The notes beneath the pieces are model-generated. The model had not been told where the DNA came from and did not search any database. It was given only the letters and a program-made list of their open reading frames with translations. Source: Acidithiobacillus sp. (GTDB lineage Bacteria; Pseudomonadota; Gammaproteobacteria; Acidithiobacillales; Acidithiobacillaceae). From it: a stretch of 46,906 nucleotides of DNA. Where the stretch lies: the NCBI RefSeq assembly GCF_023256195.1, contig NZ_JAGDWX010000037.1, forward strand, positions 1-46,906, given 5' to 3'. Positions 27,566 to 36,821 of the stretch are shown one piece after another; the first letter of the stretch is position 1, and each line of letters opens with the position of its first letter. The position numbers were made by a program, and so were the translations under genes.

Positions 27566-28857
27566 TCGGCGTCCTGGGCACGGCGCCGCGCCTGGCCACG
27601 GATCGGGTCGAGGCGCTCCTCTCTCTAGAACAGCACCTGATCACGGAACAGTGTGCCATCGAACGCTGGTTTCGCTGTCAATGGCAGAAGACACCTCCGC
27701 CTTTCTATGCCTCCGTGGACCTCCGTAATGCCGGTTTCAAGCTCGCGCCCATCGACACCAACCTCTTCCCGGCGGGCTTCAACAATCTCAATCCCGAGTA
27801 TGCCGCCCTTTATGTGAGCGCGGTGCAGCACTATCTCAGTCAATACCACCCGGGGCTGGAACGGGTGTTGCTGCTGCCGGAGAACCATACCCGCAACGGC
27901 TTCTATCTGGAGAACGTGGCGCGTCTGGCGGAACTTCTGGAGCAGGCGGGCCTGAACGTGCGGGTGGGCTCTCTCAAAGGGGAGTTCCAGGAACTGGAGC
28001 TGCCCTCGGGCGGACGCCTGCGGCTGGAAGCCCTGGAGCGGGAGGGAGATCGTCTGCAGGCAGGGGATTTTCGACCAGAACTGATCCTGCTCAACAACGA
28101 CTTGTCGGCCGGAACCCCGCCCCTGCTGGAAGGCCTGGCCCAGCCCATTCTGCCGCCTTTGGCGGCCGGCTGGCGGACACGGCGCAAGAGCCAGCACTTT
28201 GCCCACTATCGCCGTCTGGCGCAGGAGTTGAGCGAGGTCATCGACATCGACCCTTGGCTCATCGACCCCATTTTCCGCCGCTGTCAGGGCATCGATTTCC
28301 TGCGCGCAGAAGGTCGCGACTGCCTGGTGGCCAACGTCAACGCGGTGCTGGACGCCATCCGCGAGCGCTATGCCCACTACGGCATCTCGGCGCGTCCCTT
28401 CGTCATCGTCAAGGCCGATGCCGGAACCTACGGCATGGGCGTGATGACGGCGTACTCCGGAGAGGAATTCCTGGAACTCAACCGCAAGGCCCGCACCCGC
28501 ATGGCCAAGAGCAAGGAAGGTCTGCCGGTGAGCGATGTCTTCATCCAGGAGGGCGTCTATACCTACGAGCGCACCGCCGAGGATGCCGTGGCGGAACCGG
28601 TGGTCTATCTGGTGGGGCAGCAGGTGCTGGGCGGCTTCTATCGCGTCCACCGCGAACGTGGCGAGGACGAGAACCTGAATGCGCCGGGGGCGCACTTCGA
28701 GCCCATGGCCTTCGCCGAGACCGGAATCAATCCCTGTCGCAATTCGCCCCCGGACGCTCCCGTCAACCGCTACTACGCCTACGGCGTCATCGCGCGTCTG
28801 GCGGTCATGGCGGCAGCGCGGGAGGCGCAGGATTGGAGCGCCCAAAACCATGCTTGA
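27562..28857 (+). CDS. gshA: Glutamate-cysteine ligase, ferrooxidans type
   Basis: First enzyme of glutathione synthesis, joining glutamate and cysteine. The 431-aa protein belongs to the proteobacterial type first named from Thiobacillus ferrooxidans, distinct from E. coli GshA. Visible segments are SVDLRNAGFKLAPIDTNLFP near the N-terminus, LLPENHTRN, an ATP-grasp-like PFVIVKADAGTYGMGVM, and GFYRVH. It overlaps gltA by 4 bases and gshB by 8, indicating one coupled unit with gltA upstream. Confidence 0.9.
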   Translation: MIGVLGTAPRLATDRVEALLSLEQHLITEQCAIERWFRCQWQKTPPPFYASVDLRNAGFKLAPIDTNLFPAGFNNLNPEYAALYVSAVQHYLSQYHPGLERVLLLPENHTRNGFYLENVARLAELLEQAGLNVRVGSLKGEFQELELPSGGRLRLEALEREGDRLQAGDFRPELILLNNDLSAGTPPLLEGLAQPILPPLAAGWRTRRKSQHFAHYRRLAQELSEVIDIDPWLIDPIFRRCQGIDFLRAEGRDCLVANVNAVLDAIRERYAHYGISARPFVIVKADAGTYGMGVMTAYSGEEFLELNRKARTRMAKSKEGLPVSDVFIQEGVYTYERTAEDAVAEPVVYLVGQQVLGGFYRVHRERGEDENLNAPGAHFEPMAFAETGINPCRNSPPDAPVNRYYAYGVIARLAVMAAAREAQDWSAQNHA

Positions 28858-29782
28858 GGCCGCTGTGCTCATGGATCCCATCGCGGGCATACAGCCGGCC
28901 AAGGATAGCACCTTTGCCATGCTGCTGGCGGGGCAGCGGCGAGGGCACCGCCTTTGGGTGTTCACCCTCGCCGAGCTCTGGGCCCGGGACGGGCGCGCCT
29001 GGGGACGGCTGTGGCCGGTGGAGGTCTGGGACCGCAGTACCGACTATTACCGCCTGGGGCCGGCGGTGGAACGCCCGCTGGCGGAGCTGGATCTGGTGCT
29101 CATGCGCAAGGATCCACCAGTGGATCTGGACTTTCTGCTGGCCTGCCATCTGCTGGACCACGCTGGTACCTGGGTAGTGAACGATCCGCGCAGTCTGCGC
29201 GAAGCCAATGAGAAACTCTTCGCCCTGAACTTTCCGGAGTTCCTGCCGGAGCACCTCATCAGCCGCGATATCCCGGCCTTGCGCGCCTTTTTGGGCGAGC
29301 ACCGGGAGATCGTCGTCAAACCCCTCAACGCGCGCGGTGGTGAGGGGGTTTTCTATCTGCGTCAGGGCGATCCGAATATCGGCAGTATCCTGGAAACGGT
29401 CACCCAGTGGGGACGGCATCCGGTCATGGCGCAGCGCTACCTGCCGGCCATTCGCCAGGGCGACAAGCGAATCTTGCTGGTGGACGGGGAACCCATCCCC
29501 ACGGCCATGCTGCGGGTGCCGGCCGCCGACGACTTCCGCGGCAACCTGGTGGCCGGGGCGCGGGCAGTGGCGGCCGATCTGGACGCGCGCGAGCGCGAGA
29601 TCTGCGCCCGCGTCGGCCCCACGTTGCGCGCGCGGGGGCTACTCTTCGTAGGGCTCGACGTGATCGGCGGTTACCTCACCGAGATCAACGTCACAAGCCC
29701 CACGGGGGCGCGGGAAATCCAGCGTTTTTCCGGTATCGATGCGGCGGATCTGCTATGGCAGCGGCTGGAGCGAGGAGCCTGA
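28850..29782 (+). CDS. gshB: Glutathione synthetase
   Basis: ATP-grasp enzyme adding glycine to gamma-glutamylcysteine. The 310-aa protein, close to the usual 315, shows MDPIAGIQPAKDSTFAML, LMRKDPPVDLDF, IVVKPLNARGGEGVFYL and FVGLDVIGGYLTEINVTSP. The ATG at 28850 overlaps the gshA end; GGAG is nine bases upstream. It completes the glutathione pathway with gshA. Confidence 0.95.
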   Translation: MLEAAVLMDPIAGIQPAKDSTFAMLLAGQRRGHRLWVFTLAELWARDGRAWGRLWPVEVWDRSTDYYRLGPAVERPLAELDLVLMRKDPPVDLDFLLACHLLDHAGTWVVNDPRSLREANEKLFALNFPEFLPEHLISRDIPALRAFLGEHREIVVKPLNARGGEGVFYLRQGDPNIGSILETVTQWGRHPVMAQRYLPAIRQGDKRILLVDGEPIPTAMLRVPAADDFRGNLVAGARAVAADLDAREREICARVGPTLRARGLLFVGLDVIGGYLTEINVTSPTGAREIQRFSGIDAADLLWQRLERGA

Positions 29783-29808
29783 CACGGCCTCGGCACACTG
29801 GGTGTACC

Positions 29809-29836
29809 TGTCAAAAACCGATAAAGCAGGTATCAT
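29809..29836 (+). promoter_or_regulatory. Possible promoter for algH
   Basis: TGTCAA, 16 bases, TATCAT. If active, transcription would begin about seven bases downstream, at or next to the algH ATG, giving a nearly leaderless message. This is a weak sequence-only call. Confidence 0.3.
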
Positions 29837-29842
29837 GAAGGC

Positions 29843-30400
29843 ATGAGCTTTTCGTCCCTCAAGAACCACCTCCTCATCGCCATGCCGAATCTGCACGACG
29901 GCATGTTCGATCGCAGCGTCATCGTCATCTGCGAGCACGGCGCGGAAGGTGCCATGGGACTGGTCATCAATCGTCTACTGGATATCCCCCTGGCCAAGGC
30001 CCTTGAGGCCGTAGGCATTACCCCGCCCGAGGATGCCATCCAGAAACCCGTCTACTGGGGCGGCCCGGTACAACCGCAGCACGGTTTCATCCTCCACGAT
30101 GGCGCCGGTGACTGGCAGGTGAGCATGCCCGTGGGCGATGGGCTCTTCTTGACGAGTTCGCCGGACATTCTCGCGGCCATCGCCGAGCACCGCGGTCCGG
30201 AACACTTTCTCCTGGCCCTGGGCTACGCCGGCTGGGGCGAGGGGCAGCTGGAGCAGGAGCTGAGCGAGAATTCCTGGCTGCATGGGCCCATCGACCTCAG
30301 TGTCCTCTTCGACCTCCCCCCTGCAGAGCGCTGGCAGGCGGCAGCCCGAGGACTCGGGGTGGACATGCGCTTGCTCAGCGGCGCCGCGGGACATGCTTGA
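29843..30400 (+). CDS. algH: YqgE/AlgH family protein
   Basis: 185-aa DUF179 protein of undefined biochemical role. The N-terminal SLKNHLLIAMPNLHDGMFDRSVI and ICEHGAEGAMGLVIN segments are the family signature, followed by YWGGPVQPQHGFILH and LALGYAGWGEGQLEQEL. It is commonly found beside ruvX, as here, where the reading frames overlap by 8 bases. The start has little Shine-Dalgarno support. Confidence 0.93.
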   Translation: MSFSSLKNHLLIAMPNLHDGMFDRSVIVICEHGAEGAMGLVINRLLDIPLAKALEAVGITPPEDAIQKPVYWGGPVQPQHGFILHDGAGDWQVSMPVGDGLFLTSSPDILAAIAEHRGPEHFLLALGYAGWGEGQLEQELSENSWLHGPIDLSVLFDLPPAERWQAAARGLGVDMRLLSGAAGHA

Positions 30401-30839
30401 AGACCACGCAGCCTCCGCCTCCGGTCCCTGGCTCGGTGTCGACTACGGCAGCCGGCGCATCGGCCTCGCCATTCTCGCCCATCTGAGCATCGCACCCCGT
30501 CCTCTGTGCACCCTGGCCAATGGTGCCGGCGGGCCCGATTGGCGGACCTTGGAGAAGATCCTGGCGGAGTGGGCGCCCGTAGCCTGTGTGGTTGGCCTCA
30601 CCGCCCACGCCGATGGTACGGAAACCACCGTCACCCGCGCGACCCGGCGCTTTGCCGCGGCCTTGCAGGAGCGCTACGGCCTACCCATTCTCTGGCAGGA
30701 CGAGAGCCTTAGCAGCGTCACCGCCGAAGCGCGCCAGCGTGCAATGCACCAAGGCCGCCGGCAAACGCGGGCGGACCTGGATCCGCTCGCTGCCTGCGAG
30801 ATCCTGCGCGGTTTTCAGAGCGAGAGGTGTCATCCATGA
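30393..30839 (+). CDS. ruvX: Holliday junction resolvase-like RuvX/YqgF
   Basis: 148-aa RNase H-fold nuclease involved in pre-16S rRNA processing in E. coli. It shows GVDYGSRRIGLAI with the first acidic residue, VVGLTAHADGTE, LWQDESLSSVTA and DPLAACEIL with the last Asp. It overlaps algH and pyrR, part of a continuous coupled array. Confidence 0.93.
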   Translation: MLEDHAASASGPWLGVDYGSRRIGLAILAHLSIAPRPLCTLANGAGGPDWRTLEKILAEWAPVACVVGLTAHADGTETTVTRATRRFAAALQERYGLPILWQDESLSSVTAEARQRAMHQGRRQTRADLDPLAACEILRGFQSERCHP

Positions 30840-31342
30840 ACTCCCGTTTCGATGTCGATGCCCTCCTGAACACACTGGCAGAACAGCTTCGGCCTCTGGT
30901 GGACCCCGCAGCGACGGCGATGATCGGCATCTTCACCGGGGGCGTCTGGGTGGCGCGCGCCCTGCATCACCGTCTGGGCCTCGTGCTGCCTCTGGGCGAA
31001 CTGGATATCTCCTTTTACCGCGACGATTTCAGCCGTATCGGTCTGCACCCGGAAGTACGTGCCTCGCGGCTGCCCTTCGATGTGGAGGATCGTGATATCC
31101 TTCTGGTGGACGACGTTCTCTATACCGGCCGCACCGTTCGTGCCGCCCTCAATGAAATCTTCGATTATGGGCGGCCGCGGCGCATCCGCTTGGTGGTGCT
31201 GGTGGATCGCTGCAGCCGGGAACTCCCTATCGCCGCCGATTTTTCGGCCCTGCAACTGCGCCTGGACAGCCACCACGAGATCAAACTCAACGGCCCGGAG
31301 CCCCTGCGTCTGGAAGTGCAAGCGCGGGAGTCCGGATCGTGA
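30836..31342 (+). CDS. pyrR: Pyrimidine operon regulator/uracil phosphoribosyltransferase PyrR
   Basis: 168-aa phosphoribosyltransferase-fold protein; in Gram-positives PyrR binds pyr mRNA, while in Gram-negatives its role varies. The PRPP motif [18 protein letters not shown] and the [10 protein letters not shown] segment are present. The ATG at 30836 is preceded by GAGAGG eight bases upstream; a GTG at 30827 is less likely. It lies between ruvX and pyrB with overlaps at both ends. Confidence 0.92.
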   Translation: MNSRFDVDALLNTLAEQLRPLVDPAATAMIGIFTGGVWVARALHHRLGLVLPLGELDISFYRDDFSRIGLHPEVRASRLPFDVEDRDILLVDDVLYTGRTVRAALNEIFDYGRPRRIRLVVLVDRCSRELPIAADFSALQLRLDSHHEIKLNGPEPLRLEVQARESGS

Positions 31343-32322
31343 CCGGCCTGCGTTTTGGCGACGGCAATCCGCAGTACGACCGCCAGGGGCGGCTGCGCCA
31401 CCTGCTCAGCATCGAGGGCCTGCGAGAGATCGATCTCCTGCAGATCCTGGATACGGCCGAGTCTTTCCTGGGCATCGCCCAGCGGGCGATCAAGAAGACG
31501 CCGACCCTGCGTGGACGCACCCTGGTAAATCTCTTTTTCGAGAACAGTACCCGCACCCGCAGCACTTTTGAGCTGGCTGCCAAGCGTCTGTCGGCGGACG
31601 TGCTCAACATCGCCGCGAGCCAAAGCAGCGCCACCAAAGGCGAAAGCCTCCTGGATACGGTAGACAATCTCATGGCCATGCAGGTGGACGGTTTTATCGT
31701 GCGCCACCCGGAGGCGGGCGCCGCGCACCTATTGGCCAGGCATCTGGGCGATCGGGCCCTGGTGGTCAATGCCGGCGATGGTCAGCACGCCCACCCCACC
31801 CAGGCCCTCTTGGACGTCTTCACCATCCGACGCCTGGCGGGGCCGGTGGAACAGCAGGTGGTCTGCATTCTCGGTGATCTGCTGCACTCTCGGGTGGCGC
31901 GAGCACTGATCCACGCCTTGTCGATCCTCGGCTGCCCCGAGATCCGGGTACTGGGGCCGCGTACCCTGGTACCGCCGGAATTCGCCAGTCTGGGGGTACA
32001 GGTCCACCACGATCCGCGCGACGCCCTGCCCGGCGCCAGTGTCGTCTATGCCCTGCGCCTGCAGCGGGAGCGCATGGAGAGCCATCGTTTGCCGAGCCTG
32101 GACGAGTTCCATCGGCGTTTCGGCCTGACCCCGGAACGTCTGGCCCTGGCCGCGCCCGGCGCCCTGGTACTTCACCCGGGACCCATCAATCGCGGTGTCG
32201 AGATCGGTAGCGCCGTAGTGGACGGACCGCAATCCGTCATTCTTGCCCAGGTAGAGCACGGGTTGGCAGTGCGCATGGCGGTGTTGAGCCTCCTGGCGGG
32301 AGTGGGTGGCCATGAAGACTGA
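31339..32322 (+). CDS. pyrB: Aspartate carbamoyltransferase catalytic subunit
   Basis: Forms N-carbamoyl-aspartate in pyrimidine synthesis. The 327-aa protein has the carbamoyl-phosphate motif [49 protein letters not shown] and [12 protein letters not shown]. The GTG overlaps the pyrR stop. The next gene is a dihydroorotase-like protein without metal ligands, the arrangement found for dodecameric ATCases in pseudomonads. Confidence 0.96.
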   Translation: MTGLRFGDGNPQYDRQGRLRHLLSIEGLREIDLLQILDTAESFLGIAQRAIKKTPTLRGRTLVNLFFENSTRTRSTFELAAKRLSADVLNIAASQSSATKGESLLDTVDNLMAMQVDGFIVRHPEAGAAHLLARHLGDRALVVNAGDGQHAHPTQALLDVFTIRRLAGPVEQQVVCILGDLLHSRVARALIHALSILGCPEIRVLGPRTLVPPEFASLGVQVHHDPRDALPGASVVYALRLQRERMESHRLPSLDEFHRRFGLTPERLALAAPGALVLHPGPINRGVEIGSAVVDGPQSVILAQVEHGLAVRMAVLSLLAGVGGHED

Positions 32323-33598
32323 ATCCCGCCTCATTCGCGGTGCACGCCTCTTGGACCCTTGCACGGGCCTCGACGCCGTAACCGATCTGGCCATCGACCG
32401 GGGGCGGATCCTGGCCGTCGGCGAGCTCCCCGCCGGCTTCACGCCGACGGAGGTCATCGATGGCCAGGGTTGCTGCCTCTGCCCGGGCTTCATCGAAACC
32501 AGCTTTCAGGGGCACACCCCAGGCTCCGGGCGCGACGGCAGTCTGGCCTCGGAGCTGCGGGCCGCGGCAGCGGGGGGCTTCACCAGTGTGCTCCTGCGTC
32601 CGGACACCTCGCCCGTGGCCGACACCCCCGGAGTGATCCGGGAACAGCAGGCTGAGGCGGCCGCCGCGGGGCTTATTCGGGTCTTGCCCTGTGGGGCCCT
32701 GACGCCAGGCCTGCGCGGGCGGGAGCTGAGCGAGATGGCGGCCCTGCTGGAAGCGGGTGCCGTCGCCTTTGGCCAGGCCCAGCGCAGCATCGAGGATACC
32801 CAGCTTCTGCGCCTCGCCTTGAGCTACGCTGCGGACTTTGACCGTACCGTCCTGCTCCACCCCGAGGATGCTCGTCTGGCGGCGGATGGGGTGATGGACG
32901 AAGGGCCTCTGAGTCTGCGTCTCGGCCTCGGCGGTCGGCCCCGGCTGGCGGAGGACATCGGTCTCTATCGCGATCTCCAGGTCGCTCGCCTGGCCCGTGC
33001 CCGCGTGCACTTTCCTACCCTCAGCAGTGCAGCGGCTGCGGAACAGATCGACGCGGCGCAGGCGGCGGGCCAGGCGGTGACGGCGGGGGTCAGCATCCAC
33101 CACCTCCTGCTCACCAGCCAGGACATCGGCACCTTCAACACCCACGTCAAGATCCTGCCGCCACTGCGCGACGCGCGCCAGCAGGAAGCTTTGCGCCAGG
33201 CTCTGGCGCGCGGCACTCTGTCGGTATTATCGGCACAGCACGAGCCCTGGGGACCGGATCATCGGGGCTCGACCATGACGGCGGCTCCCTTCGGCATTGC
33301 GGCCATCGAATACCTGCTGCCCCTGGCCCTGAATCTGGTACGCGCCGGCCTGCTGTCGATGCTGCAACTGGTGCAGCGTCTCACCACCGGGCCGGCGGCC
33401 GCCCTGGGTCTGCCGCTGCCCAGCCTGGCGCCGGGTTCGGTCGCGGACCTCTGCCTGTTTGACCCGGAGCAGCCCTGGGAGGCGTCGGCCAATGGCTGGA
33501 GTGTGGGCGACAACCACCCCTATCGCCACTGGGAACTGCGCGGTGCGGTGCGCCTGACCCTGCGGGACGGACGCATCGTCCATCGTCGGGAGCCATGA
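32312..33598 (+). CDS. Inactive dihydroorotase homologue (PyrC'/PyrX)
   Basis: 428-aa dihydroorotase-fold protein that appears to be non-catalytic. Where active enzymes have a DxHVHLR metal site, this protein reads [17 protein letters not shown] is HPED; and the TDHAPH motif is SAQHEPWG. The remaining fold markers ([24 protein letters not shown]) are present. Homologous pyrC' genes beside pyrB are needed for ATCase assembly in Pseudomonas. A working dihydroorotase must be elsewhere in the genome. GGGAG lies before the ATG at 32312, inside pyrB's end. Confidence 0.88.
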   Translation: MKTESRLIRGARLLDPCTGLDAVTDLAIDRGRILAVGELPAGFTPTEVIDGQGCCLCPGFIETSFQGHTPGSGRDGSLASELRAAAAGGFTSVLLRPDTSPVADTPGVIREQQAEAAAAGLIRVLPCGALTPGLRGRELSEMAALLEAGAVAFGQAQRSIEDTQLLRLALSYAADFDRTVLLHPEDARLAADGVMDEGPLSLRLGLGGRPRLAEDIGLYRDLQVARLARARVHFPTLSSAAAAEQIDAAQAAGQAVTAGVSIHHLLLTSQDIGTFNTHVKILPPLRDARQQEALRQALARGTLSVLSAQHEPWGPDHRGSTMTAAPFGIAAIEYLLPLALNLVRAGLLSMLQLVQRLTTGPAAALGLPLPSLAPGSVADLCLFDPEQPWEASANGWSVGDNHPYRHWELRGAVRLTLRDGRIVHRREP

Positions 33599-35094
33599 AT
33601 CTGCGCCCCAATTCCATTTCCCGTCTGGTGGTGGTGGGCTTCGGTCTGGCTATCGTCCCCCTGGTGCTGGTCATCGTCAGTGTCACCATCGCCATCGCCC
33701 ATTTCGCCGAGGAGGGCCAGGCAGGCATCCTGCGGGCAGTGGCTCTCAGCGACTCGGCCAACCGTATGAGCAGCGCCGTGCGCTCCATGGAACGCTACGG
33801 GCTGCAATACACGGTGCTGCAGGACTCCGCCTTGCTCGTGCTGTTTCAACAGAGTTATGAGGAATACCAGGATGTCAGCGCCCGTTTTCGCAAGGCGGCA
33901 CCCACCCAGACGGATCTCGCTCGTCTGCATCGACTCAACGCGCATCTGCGCCAGGCGCGGCGCCTGCTGCCAGTCGCCGCCTTGGAGGGCAACCGCAGTG
34001 CCCTGGAAAGCGAATTCAGCCGCGCCAACGGCGAGGTGCAGCGGCTGCAGAGCGACGTCAACGACGGCATCAGCGCCGAGGTGGCCAAGCTCGGCACCCG
34101 GGCTCTGGCCATCAAGCGCCTGACCATCCTCGAGGTGCTGCTGGTGCTGCCCCTGTCCATCGCCGTCGCCCTTTTTTTCATCGTCCTCATCACCCGCCCC
34201 ATCCGCCGTCTGGACCACGCCATCACCGGTCTGGGCGCTGGCGATCTGGATAGCCCCATCCGCGTCAACGGCCCGCGCGACATTGCCAGCCTGGGCGACC
34301 GCCTGGAGTGGCTGCGACAGCGCCTGGGCGAGTTGGAGGCGGCCAAGATCCACTTCCTGCGCCAGCTCTCCCACGAGTTGAAGACCCCCCTCACGGCGAT
34401 CCGCGAAGGTGCCGAGCTCTTGCAGGAGGACCTGGGCCACGAGCTGGATCCCGAACAGCGCGAGATCGTCCACATCGTCCGCGATAACAGCCTGCGCCTG
34501 CAGCGGCTCATCGAGGATCTTCTGCGCTTCAGCATCGCCGAAGGACCGGTGGCGGCTGGGATGCAACAGGACGTTCGCCTGGATCAGCTCCTGGAGGAGC
34601 TCATCCAGAGCTACAAGCCCGTGCTGCGCAGCAAGAATCTGCGCCTGGAACTCGCCCTTGCCCCGCTCCTCGTCGCCGGTCATCGCGACCGCCTGCGCAC
34701 CATCTGCGACAATCTGCTGTCCAATGCGGTGAAGTTCTCGCCCCAAGAGACTACCATACGCCTGCAGCTGGAAGCGCAGGAGGGGAATGCCGTTCTCGAT
34801 GTCATCGATGCCGGCCCGGGGGTGACGCCGGAGGAGCGCGAGAAAATCTTTGATATCCTGTATCGCGGCAGTGCCAGCGGCCAAGGAAAAGTGGAAGGCA
34901 GTGGCCTCGGGCTAGCCATTGCCAAAGAATACGTGACGAGCTATGGGGGAAGTCTTGAAATTGTCGATTCCGATGGTCCCGGTGCGCATTTTCGGTGTCG
35001 CTTACCGATGGCGCCCGAGTCTCGCGCTGATACTGGTACTGACCAGCCTCAGCGGCTGCGCAAGCATGCCGAACGAGAAACCCAAAGCCCCTAG
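33595..35094 (+). CDS. glrK: Sensor histidine kinase, GlrK/QseE-like
   Basis: 499-aa membrane kinase. Two spans (about 12-36 and 180-200) flank a mostly helical periplasmic domain, followed by HAMP, the HisKA box FLRQLSHELKTPLTAIREGAELL and an HATPase with DNLLSNAVKFS and GSGLGLAIAKEYVTSYGG. These match GlrK (QseE), and the next genes are a lipoprotein and a sigma-54 activator as in the glrK-qseG-glrR set. Its ATG overlaps the pyrC' stop. Roughly the last 120 bases overlap the lipoprotein ORF in another frame. Confidence 0.88.
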   Translation: MNLRPNSISRLVVVGFGLAIVPLVLVIVSVTIAIAHFAEEGQAGILRAVALSDSANRMSSAVRSMERYGLQYTVLQDSALLVLFQQSYEEYQDVSARFRKAAPTQTDLARLHRLNAHLRQARRLLPVAALEGNRSALESEFSRANGEVQRLQSDVNDGISAEVAKLGTRALAIKRLTILEVLLVLPLSIAVALFFIVLITRPIRRLDHAITGLGAGDLDSPIRVNGPRDIASLGDRLEWLRQRLGELEAAKIHFLRQLSHELKTPLTAIREGAELLQEDLGHELDPEQREIVHIVRDNSLRLQRLIEDLLRFSIAEGPVAAGMQQDVRLDQLLEELIQSYKPVLRSKNLRLELALAPLLVAGHRDRLRTICDNLLSNAVKFSPQETTIRLQLEAQEGNAVLDVIDAGPGVTPEEREKIFDILYRGSASGQGKVEGSGLGLAIAKEYVTSYGGSLEIVDSDGPGAHFRCRLPMAPESRADTGTDQPQRLRKHAERETQSP

Positions 35095-35407
35095 CGTGGT
35101 CCTCGCCCCCGGAGAGGTCGTGGTGTCTGCAAGCCGTCTCGCCGCTCTCGAGGCCAAGGTCGCGGAGCTGGAGAAGGCAACGCCGGCCACTGCCGACTGT
35201 CGTTCGGCCCAGAGCGAGGCCAGCAGCCTGGCCCGTCAACTGGCCGCCGCACGCGCCGGCGACCCGGGCTATCAGAAGCTGGAAGCCAAGGTAAGCGACC
35301 TGCAGAACCGCCTCAACCAGGCGCTGCAGCGCGAGGGCGAGCTGCGCAAGAAACTCAATGAGCTGGTCCAGATTGAAAAGAACGCCCGCGTACCCCAGGG
35401 AAACTGA
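34973..35407 (+). CDS. QseG-like lipoprotein
   Basis: Small lipoprotein with a hydrophobic stretch (SLALILVLTSL) and lipobox LSGC, then a coiled-coil-like region rich in Ala, Leu, Glu and Lys. Position between kinase and regulator and the predicted coiled coil match QseG. The ATG at 34973 gives a signal peptide of about 29 residues; an ATG at 34943 would add ten residues. Neither has a strong ribosome site, so coupling to glrK translation is likely. The signal-peptide coding overlaps the kinase C-terminus. Confidence 0.75.
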   Translation: MVPVRIFGVAYRWRPSLALILVLTSLSGCASMPNEKPKAPSVVLAPGEVVVSASRLAALEAKVAELEKATPATADCRSAQSEASSLARQLAAARAGDPGYQKLEAKVSDLQNRLNQALQREGELRKKLNELVQIEKNARVPQGN

Positions 35408-35413
35408 AAACGC

Positions 35414-36769
35414 ATGGACAAAGGAAAGATCCTGTTGGTAGATGACGACGCAGACCTCTTGCGTCTGCTGTCCCTGCGCATGAAAAGCGCGGGCTATGCC
35501 ATCCTCACGGCCGCCAATGGCAGTGAGGCCCTATCGGTGCTGGCCATGGAGCATCCGGGCCTGGTCATCACCGACCTGAAGATGGACGAGATGGACGGCA
35601 TGGCTCTACTGGACGCCATCCGCCGCGAGTACCCGACGCTGCCGGTAATCATCCTCACCGCCCATGGCTCCATACCCGACGCCCTGGTCGCCGCCGACCA
35701 GGGGGTTTTCGCCTTTCTGACCAAACCGTTCGACGGCAAGGATCTGATGGCGCAGGTGGATCGCGCCTTCAATCTCACGGCGGCCAGCACCGGCAGCCGC
35801 AAGACTTCGGACCTGGGTTTCGAGCGCATCCTCACCCGCAGCCCACGCATGCAGGCGGTGCTGGATCAGGCTCGCCTGGTAGCGGCGTCCGACGCCAGCG
35901 TCTTCATCCACGGCGCCAGCGGCACGGGCAAGGAGCTGCTGGCCCAGGCCATTCACCAAGCCAGTCCGCGCCGGAGCAAGGCCTTCGTCGCCGTCAACTG
36001 CGGCGCCTTTCCCGAACAGTTGCTGGAATCCGAGCTCTTCGGCCACAAAAAGGGCGCCTTTACCGGTGCGGCCAGCAATCACGTGGGCCTGTTCCAGGCC
36101 GCCGATGGCGGCACCCTCTTTCTGGACGAGATCGGCGACATGCCCCTGGCCCTGCAGGTGAAGCTCTTGCGCGCCCTGCAGGAGCGGGTGATCCGTCCGG
36201 TGGGGGCGACGGAGAGCATCCCGGTGGACGTGCGGGTGATCTCCGCAAGCCACCGCGACCTGGAAAAGGAAATGGCGGAACGGCGCTTTCGCGACGACCT
36301 CTACTATCGCCTCTGCGTGGTCACTCTGGAGCTACCGTCTCTGGCGGAACGACCCGAGGACATTCCACTGCTCGCCGAGTTTTTTCTCCGCGACACGGCC
36401 AGCAAGAACCGCAAGGATGTCCGCGGCATCGCCCCGGAGGCCATGGAACTGCTGGTGGCGGCTCCCTGGCCCGGCAACGTCCGTCAGCTCGCCAATGTCA
36501 TCGAGCAGGCGGTCGTCCTGTCCACCACTCCGCGCATCGGCGCCCCCCTCATTCGCCACGCTCTGCGCGACCGCGAGGGTGAGGTGCTGCCTCTGGCCGA
36601 TGCCAAGGGCCGTTTCGAGATGAACTACCTCATCCAGATCATGCGCATGACCCGTGGCAATGTGAGCCAGGCAGCGCAGCTGGCGCAGCGCAACCGCACC
36701 GAATTCTATCGCCTGCTGCGGCGCTACCACCTGGATCCCGCGGCCTTCAAGGAAGAAGAGTCCGACTGA
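35414..36769 (+). CDS. glrR: Sigma-54-dependent response regulator GlrR/QseF-like
   Basis: 451-aa activator. The receiver domain (about 5-115) has VDDDADLLRLL, phospho-Asp in VITDLKMDEMDGMAL and a TKPFDGKDL Lys. The AAA+ domain has Walker A GASGTGKELLAQAI, the sigma-54 contact loop GAFTGA and LFLDEIGDMP. A Fis-like helix-turn-helix ends the chain (GNVSQAAQLAQRNRTEFYRLL). Adjacent to glrK and the lipoprotein, 6 bases after the latter. No nearby sigma-54 promoter was recognised. Confidence 0.95.
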   Translation: MDKGKILLVDDDADLLRLLSLRMKSAGYAILTAANGSEALSVLAMEHPGLVITDLKMDEMDGMALLDAIRREYPTLPVIILTAHGSIPDALVAADQGVFAFLTKPFDGKDLMAQVDRAFNLTAASTGSRKTSDLGFERILTRSPRMQAVLDQARLVAASDASVFIHGASGTGKELLAQAIHQASPRRSKAFVAVNCGAFPEQLLESELFGHKKGAFTGAASNHVGLFQAADGGTLFLDEIGDMPLALQVKLLRALQERVIRPVGATESIPVDVRVISASHRDLEKEMAERRFRDDLYYRLCVVTLELPSLAERPEDIPLLAEFFLRDTASKNRKDVRGIAPEAMELLVAAPWPGNVRQLANVIEQAVVLSTTPRIGAPLIRHALRDREGEVLPLADAKGRFEMNYLIQIMRMTRGNVSQAAQLAQRNRTEFYRLLRRYHLDPAAFKEEESD

Positions 36770-36821
36770 TCCTTGGCAGGGACAGCGGAGCGCGCTATGG
36801 TAGGGTTCGGAGGTATGCCCT

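Noticed and set aside
30817-30836. PyrR-binding loop in the pyrR leader (CAGAGCGAGAGG)
   Set aside because: Only loosely like the known binding-loop consensus and no supporting hairpin was found.
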